A stretch of 64,000 bases of DNA from Allobosea sp. BH3 (GTDB lineage Bacteria; Pseudomonadota; Alphaproteobacteria; Rhizobiales; Beijerinckiaceae). The translations under genes were made by a program, and so were the position numbers. Position 1 is the first letter of the stretch, and every line of letters starts with the position of its first letter. The notes under the pieces were generated by a model. That model worked only from the letters and a program-made list of their open reading frames with translations, searched no databases and was not told the origin of the DNA. This document shows, one piece after another, positions 60,289 to 64,000 of this stretch. The DNA lies in the NCBI RefSeq assembly GCF_025499465.1, contig NZ_JAIMCA010000001.1:558001-622000 (forward strand), given 5' to 3'.

Positions 60289-61169
60289 CGCAGGACATCG
60301 ATCAGCAGGGAGAGAGCCGACGAGGAATGCCGCCGGCTCGGATAGTAGAGGTGGTAGCCGGGAAACGGCGGGCACCAATCGTCGAGGACGCGTATGAGTT
60401 TTCCCGTGCGGATATGCGGGATCGCCTGGTCCTCGGGCAGATACGCAAGGCCCAGCCCGTCGAGGGCCGAACTCAGGCGAAGCGCGAGGCTATTGAATAC
60501 GAGCTGGCCCTCGCCACGCACCTTGACCTCGCGCCCGTCCTTTTCGAGTCCCCAAGGAAACAGCCCACCATAGGTGGGAAGACGAGACGCGATGCAGTTG
60601 TGAGAGGTCAGATCTTGTGGTGTTCCCGGAACACCGTAGCGCTTGAAATAGGCTGGTGATCCGACCACCGCCATGCGCATCTCAGGCCCGATCCGGACGG
60701 CGATCATGTCCTTTGCTACCTGTTCGCCGAGCCGCACGCCCGCGTCATAGCCCGCCGCCACGATATCGACGAGGGCATAGTCGACGATGATCTCGACCTT
60801 GATATCGGGATGATCCGGCAGCAAGCGGCGTAGCGCTGGTTGCAAAGCCGCGATCGCGGCATGTTCGCCAGCGGTGATGCGGATCGTCCCTGCTGGCTTG
60901 CCCCGCAATTCGCCAAGCGCTGCGATCTCCGCCTCGATCTCGTCGAAACGCGGCGCGACGGCTTCGAGCAGCCTTAGACCAGCTTCGGTGGGAGCGACGC
61001 TTCTGGTCGTACGCGTCAGAAGTCTTAGCTTGAGGCGTTCCTCGAGGGCCTTGATGGTCTGGCTGAGTGCGGACTGCGATACTCCCAGCTTGGCACCAGC
61101 CTTGGTGAAACTGCGTTCCTTTGCGACCATGGCAAAAGCGGCGAGGTCGTTGAAGTCTGGCTGCGCCAT
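60276..61169 (-). CDS. LysR-family transcriptional regulator of the exported enzyme cluster
   Basis: The 297-residue LTTR has the HTH SFTKAGAKLGVSQSALSQTIKALEERLKLRLLTRTTRSVAPTEAG and an effector domain of the type found beside aldo/keto reductase or SDR genes (GYDAGVRLGEQVAKDMIAVRIGPEMRMAVVGSPAYF). ATG at 61169. The 25-bp motif at 61168-61192 sits on its own start and a copy lies upstream of the 54934 cluster, so it likely autoregulates and controls that cluster. Confidence 0.9.
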   Translation of the reverse strand: MAQPDFNDLAAFAMVAKERSFTKAGAKLGVSQSALSQTIKALEERLKLRLLTRTTRSVAPTEAGLRLLEAVAPRFDEIEAEIAALGELRGKPAGTIRITAGEHAAIAALQPALRRLLPDHPDIKVEIIVDYALVDIVAAGYDAGVRLGEQVAKDMIAVRIGPEMRMAVVGSPAYFKRYGVPGTPQDLTSHNCIASRLPTYGGLFPWGLEKDGREVKVRGEGQLVFNSLALRLSSALDGLGLAYLPEDQAIPHIRTGKLIRVLDDWCPPFPGYHLYYPSRRHSSSALSLLIDVLRYRG

Positions 61170-61192
61170 TAATTAGACTGCCTTATGAGACC
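61168..61192. promoter_or_regulatory. 25-bp motif, predicted LysR binding site 2
   Basis: This matches 54831-54855 at 21 of 25 positions in the same orientation and abuts the LysR start codon. A site there would suit autorepression. Confidence 0.7.
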
Positions 61193-61233
61193 CGCCGAAT
61201 TATAAATCCTTATCCTCGTAACCCACTCGCTGG

Positions 61234-61817
61234 CTACACCTCCCTGATAGCGAGATCGCGGCTTACCTGATCGGCTTCTTCGGCACCGGGATAGTCGGCG
61301 CCTATATCGCGGCACTGGGGTCTCGATGGGGGCTTGAGGAAACTCCCCTGCAAGCTCCTCAACGCCGTCGCCATACGCGGTGAAGTGGTCCTCGGCCATG
61401 CCTTTGCGTCCGAACGCGACCGGCACGAGGTCAGGCCATTGCGCCCGCTCCTCTGGCGTCTGCAACTGCCGCCAACCATCCCATCCACGCGCTCCAAGGC
61501 GTCCCGCACCAAGAGGTCCGCCAGCGTATCCGCCTCAAGCTCAGCAAGGACGCTGGCGTCAAGGATCAGGGCCATGGCGCTTAGAATCGGCTCCCCGCGC
61601 TTCGCTCGCTCCGCAACCTAAAAGTCAGCCGTGCATGGCGCCAACGCCTTCGGCGCCTGAACCTTGGCGTCTGCTGGCAGCTTGGTCTTCAGCGAGCGCT
61701 TCCAGTTCGTCTTGCCCTGCCAGGGCGGCGGCATAAACGGCCGCAATTCGGCGGCACGACACGCCGGAAGTAATAGGTGCCATGCCGATCTTTGAGGAGA
61801 TACGTCATCAACGCCAT
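61234..61817 (-). pseudogene. decayed tyrosine-type integrase, N-terminal part
   Basis: The start MALMTYLLKDRHGTYYFRRVVPP is the typical DUF6538-type integrase N-terminus. A one-base loss near 61750 shifts to ELRPFMPPPWQGKTNWKRSLKTKLPADAKVQAPKALAPCTADF. An in-frame TAG (61618-61620) follows, then VAERAKRGEPILSAMALILDASVLAELEADTLADLLVRDALERV in the same frame. A further shift leads to GWDGWRQLQTPEERAQWPDLVPVAFGRKGMAEDHFTAYGDG and another to DIGADYPGAEEADQVSRDLAIREV. The catalytic domain is missing. It lies directly downstream of the tRNA-Glu 3' end on the same strand, the usual place of an island integrase. Confidence 0.78.
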
Positions 61818-61907
61818 GGAGAGTTTGCACCACTCGCTCGTACGAGGGCGGCTTCCAAGGCGCTGATTTTCCGGATTATTCTGACGGCATCCACGCTTAG
61901 AGTAGCG

Positions 61908-61983
61908 TGGCGCTCCCTAGGGGACTCGAACCCCTGTTTTCGCCGTGAGAGGGCGACGTCCTAGACCGCTAGACGAAGGGAGC
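61908..61983 (-). tRNA. tRNA-Glu (anticodon CTC), CCA encoded
   Basis: Read on the minus strand the acceptor arms are GCTCCCT and AGGGAGC. They are followed by discriminator G and encoded CCA. The anticodon loop CTCTCAC gives anticodon CTC (Glu, codon GAG), and the T-arm has GGGGTTCGAACCCC. All four stems pair well. The 3' end faces the integrase remnant, so it may have served as an attachment site. Confidence 0.95.
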
Positions 61984-62232
61984 AGCGCTGGCCGAGGGCT
62001 GCTCTTTAGTCGGGCTTCCGCCGGACCGCAACCCCCTTTTCTCAGCCGGACCACGAATTTGCCCCCCGCCGCACCCGAGGCGGAGGCGGGAGCCCATCCG
62101 CTGCCGCGGCGTGCGAGCGATCGGCTCGAACAGCTCCAAGCCTGAGCCGGAAGGCCGGCAGGGTCGACCAGCTCGGAAAAAGTTGAATCCGTCCCGCCGA
62201 TATCCGGTTCAGCCGCGCGGCTGGTGGCCGCC

Positions 62233-63333
62233 TCAGGCCGCTTTCCCGGCCAGGAAGGGGTAGTCGGTATAGCCCTTCGCATCGCCGCCATAGAAGGTCG
62301 CGACATCCGGCTCGTTGAGCGGCGCATCGGCCTCCAGACGTTCGACAAGGTCGGGGTTGGCGATGAACAGCCGGCCGAAGGCCACCGCATCGGCGTCCCC
62401 GCTCTCGACGGCCTCGATCGCCAGGTCGCGATTGAAGCTGTTGTTGGCGATATAGGCACCCTTGAAGGCCTGCCGCAGCGCCTTGTAGTCGAACGGCAGA
62501 TAGTCACGCGCATCGCGCGTCGCGCCCTCGACGACATGGATGAAGGCGATGCCGGTGTCGTTGAGCCGCGTCACCAGATGAGTGAACAGCGCCTGCGGAT
62601 CGGAATCGCGCGCGTCGTTGGCCGGGCTCACCGGCGAGATGCGGATGCCGACGCGGCCCTTGCCGAAGACCTTGGCGACGGCCTCGACCACCTCGAGCGC
62701 GAAGCGCACGCGGTTCTCGATCGAGCCGCCATAGGAATCCGTGCGCTTGTTGGAATCGTCGCGCAGGAACTGGTCGATCAGGTAGCCATGGGCGCCGTGG
62801 ATTTCGACGCCGTCGAAGCCCGCCGCCTTGGCGTTCTCGGCCGCCTTGACGAAATCGCCGATGATGGCGGGGATCTCGGACAGGGCGAGCTCGCGCGGCT
62901 GCGAGACTTCCGCAAAGCCGCTCTCGATATAGGTCTTGGTCTTGGCGAGCAGCGGCGAGGGCGCGACCGGCGCCTGCTGGCCGGGCTGCAGCGAGACATG
63001 GCTGACGCGGCCGACATGCCAGAGCTGGGCGATGATCTTGCCGCCCTTGGCGTGGACGGCGTCGGTGATCTGGCGCCAGCCCGCGATCTGCGCGTCGCTG
63101 TACATGCCCGGCGTCCAGACATAGCCCTGGCCCTGCTGCGAGACCTGCGTGCCCTCGGTCACGATCAGTCCGGCGCCGGCGCGCTGGCGGTAATATTCGA
63201 CATTGAGATCGTTGGGCGCATCGGTGCCGCGCGAGGCACGGTTGCGCGTCAGCGGCGCCATGACGACGCGGTTCTTCAGCTCGATGTCCCCGATGCGGAT
63301 CGGGGTGAACAGCTTGGGCGTGGCTTGGCTCAT
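62233..63333 (-). CDS. old yellow enzyme-family ene-reductase (NemA-like)
   Basis: The 366-residue FMN enzyme reduces activated C=C bonds with NAD(P)H. Landmarks are FTPIRIGDIELKNRVVMAPLTRNRA (Thr at the flavin), TEGTQVSQQGQGY, IAQLWHVGRVSH, FDGVEIHGAHGYLIDQFLRDDSNKRTDSYGGSIENR (His/His and Tyr), VGIRISPVSPAND and AVAFGRLFIANPDLVERL. ATG at 63333 (MSQATPK) follows AAGGACC. It lies alone, beyond the tRNA. Electron-poor alkenes, nitro esters or quinones are known substrates of the family. Confidence 0.94.
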   Translation of the reverse strand: MSQATPKLFTPIRIGDIELKNRVVMAPLTRNRASRGTDAPNDLNVEYYRQRAGAGLIVTEGTQVSQQGQGYVWTPGMYSDAQIAGWRQITDAVHAKGGKIIAQLWHVGRVSHVSLQPGQQAPVAPSPLLAKTKTYIESGFAEVSQPRELALSEIPAIIGDFVKAAENAKAAGFDGVEIHGAHGYLIDQFLRDDSNKRTDSYGGSIENRVRFALEVVEAVAKVFGKGRVGIRISPVSPANDARDSDPQALFTHLVTRLNDTGIAFIHVVEGATRDARDYLPFDYKALRQAFKGAYIANNSFNRDLAIEAVESGDADAVAFGRLFIANPDLVERLEADAPLNEPDVATFYGGDAKGYTDYPFLAGKAA

Positions 63334-63503
63334 CGGAAGGTCCTTGGCTCGCGGCGGCTGCCGCGCAAATGCTCGCGTCGCGGTGGGCGGCAGGCTGCCG
63401 CCGGCCAATCGACAGGCTGAACTTAAGCGTGACAGAGTGTTCTGGAAGGGGTGCGAAAAATCGCCTCGCCCCGCCGGGATAAATCTTCTGCCGGGAGGCG
63501 CAT

Positions 63504-64000
63504 CTGGAGATCGATGATCCAGCGATTTCGGGGCCTGACGCGCGGAAAACCCTGCCGCACCGCGCCCTGGCCGCAGGCCGGCATGCGCTGCGCGCAGGGC
63601 TTTCGGGCGCGCTCGCGATCGTCTATCCGCCGAGTTGCATCGCCTGCCAGGGCGCGGTCGGGCAGGCGCAGGCCCTCTGCCCGTCCTGCTGGAGTTCGAT
63701 CGGCTTCATCGAGCGGCCCTATTGCGAGCGGCTCGGCACGCCGTTTGCGGTCGATCTCGGCCCCGGCCTGCTCTCCCCTGCGGCGATCACCGATCCGCCG
63801 GTCTATGCCCGGGCGCGCGCCGTCTGCCGCTTCGACGGGGTGGCCCGCGAGCTGGTCCACCGCCTGAAATACGGAGACAGAACCGAACTCGCACTGACGC
63901 TCGGCCGCATGATGGCGCAGGCCGGCCGCGAGCTGCTCGTCGATGCCGATCTTGTCGTGCCCGTGCCGCTGCACCGGACGCGTCTCTGGAGCCGGCGCTT
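63504..64000 (+). CDS. ComF-family phosphoribosyltransferase-like protein, 3' truncated
   Basis: The frame is open from 63483 to the window end. It shows the ComF zinc-finger start YPPSCIACQG...ALCPSCWSSIGFIERPYCERLG, then AVCRFDGVARELVHRLKYGDRTELALTLGRMM and VDADLVVPVPLHRTRLWSRR. No ATG or GTG precedes the zinc finger in frame. CTG at 63504 with GGGAGG 6 nt upstream is the best start candidate and gives MEIDDPAISGPDARK. ComF proteins function in DNA uptake or recombination, or in unknown tasks in non-competent bacteria. Confidence 0.82.
   Translation, partial: MEIDDPAISGPDARKTLPHRALAAGRHALRAGLSGALAIVYPPSCIACQGAVGQAQALCPSCWSSIGFIERPYCERLGTPFAVDLGPGLLSPAAITDPPVYARARAVCRFDGVARELVHRLKYGDRTELALTLGRMMAQAGRELLVDADLVVPVPLHRTRLWSRR

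Noticed and set aside
61891-61910. Hairpin CCACGCT...AGCGTGG at the tRNA 3' end
   Set aside because: It includes the encoded CCA of the tRNA, so it is unlikely to act as a simple terminator; it may be part of an old attachment site but nothing proves that.
1-64000. CRISPR arrays, rRNA genes, riboswitches
   Set aside because: No regularly spaced direct repeats, no rRNA-like stretches and no recognisable riboswitch cores were seen on either strand.

Overview
The window is GC-rich, densely packed chromosome from an alphaproteobacterium. The evidence is codon choice, frequent GTG/TTG starts with ATGA/GTGA/TTGA overlaps, a MASE4-HisKA kinase with a FixJ-type regulator, TRAP and HyuAB genes, and a Sox/flavocytochrome c module. 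It most resembles Hyphomicrobiales of the Bosea/Methylobacterium/Bradyrhizobium kind; the genus is inference. No CRISPR array, rRNA operon or intact insertion sequence was seen. There is one tRNA, tRNA-Glu(CTC) at 61908-61983.

Layout. 1-4339: DUF3141 hydrolase (5' end outside the window), phosphate acyltransferase, acetate kinase and FabI in one operon. 4435-8711 (minus): polar amino-acid-type ABC transporter with its own GntR regulator and an enolase-superfamily dehydratase, behind a perfect 38-bp palindrome. 9085-17039: LysR, tripartite TRAP transporter and HyuA/HyuB hydantoinase/oxoprolinase. 17115-18074: a truncated metal-chelate binding protein abutting a dispersed repeat that carries a small HTH gene. 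18201-20946: MASE4 histidine kinase and two response regulators. 21001-28592: isochorismatase, alpha/beta hydrolase, a hydrolase pseudogene, then a tightly coupled XapX, amidohydrolase, DoxX, MFS-monooxygenase fusion and porin chain. 28771-33174: LysR with divergent metallo-hydrolase, a second isochorismatase, and a deacylase-like metallopeptidase.

33371-39419: NitT/TauT-type ABC transporter plus RidA, a second MFS-monooxygenase fusion and a LacI regulator; near-identical 12-bp sites lie before both transport units. 39610-46410: sulfur and electron-transfer region, with flavocytochrome c (fccAB), a c2-type cytochrome, soxXYZA without soxB, and an exported isoquinoline-1-oxidoreductase-type molybdoenzyme whose 3' end overlaps soxX. 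46825-50416: predicted nickel/copper handling, with a CsoR/RcnR-type repressor, an exporter with a His-rich tail, a His-rich exported protein, HupE and an anchor protein around a CCCCCTAGGGGG operator. 50731-54496: AraC regulator with a divergent oxidoreductase operon.

54580-61192: a second, damaged copy of the dispersed repeat, then seven co-oriented genes (three hydrolases, CMD-family protein, cupin, cytochrome P460, DUF4405 membrane cytochrome), six of them with export signals. They lie between two copies of a 25-bp motif, one next to the start of the LysR gene at the far end. 61234-61983: a decayed integrase directly beside tRNA-Glu, marking the edge of an old integrated element. 62233-64000: old yellow enzyme and the start of comF.

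The best candidates for undescribed biology are the soxXYZA/molybdoenzyme linkage with its atypical SoxY tail, the metal cluster around the G/C-tract operator, and the LysR-bracketed exported enzyme cluster with cytochrome P460. Several operator predictions are concrete and testable.
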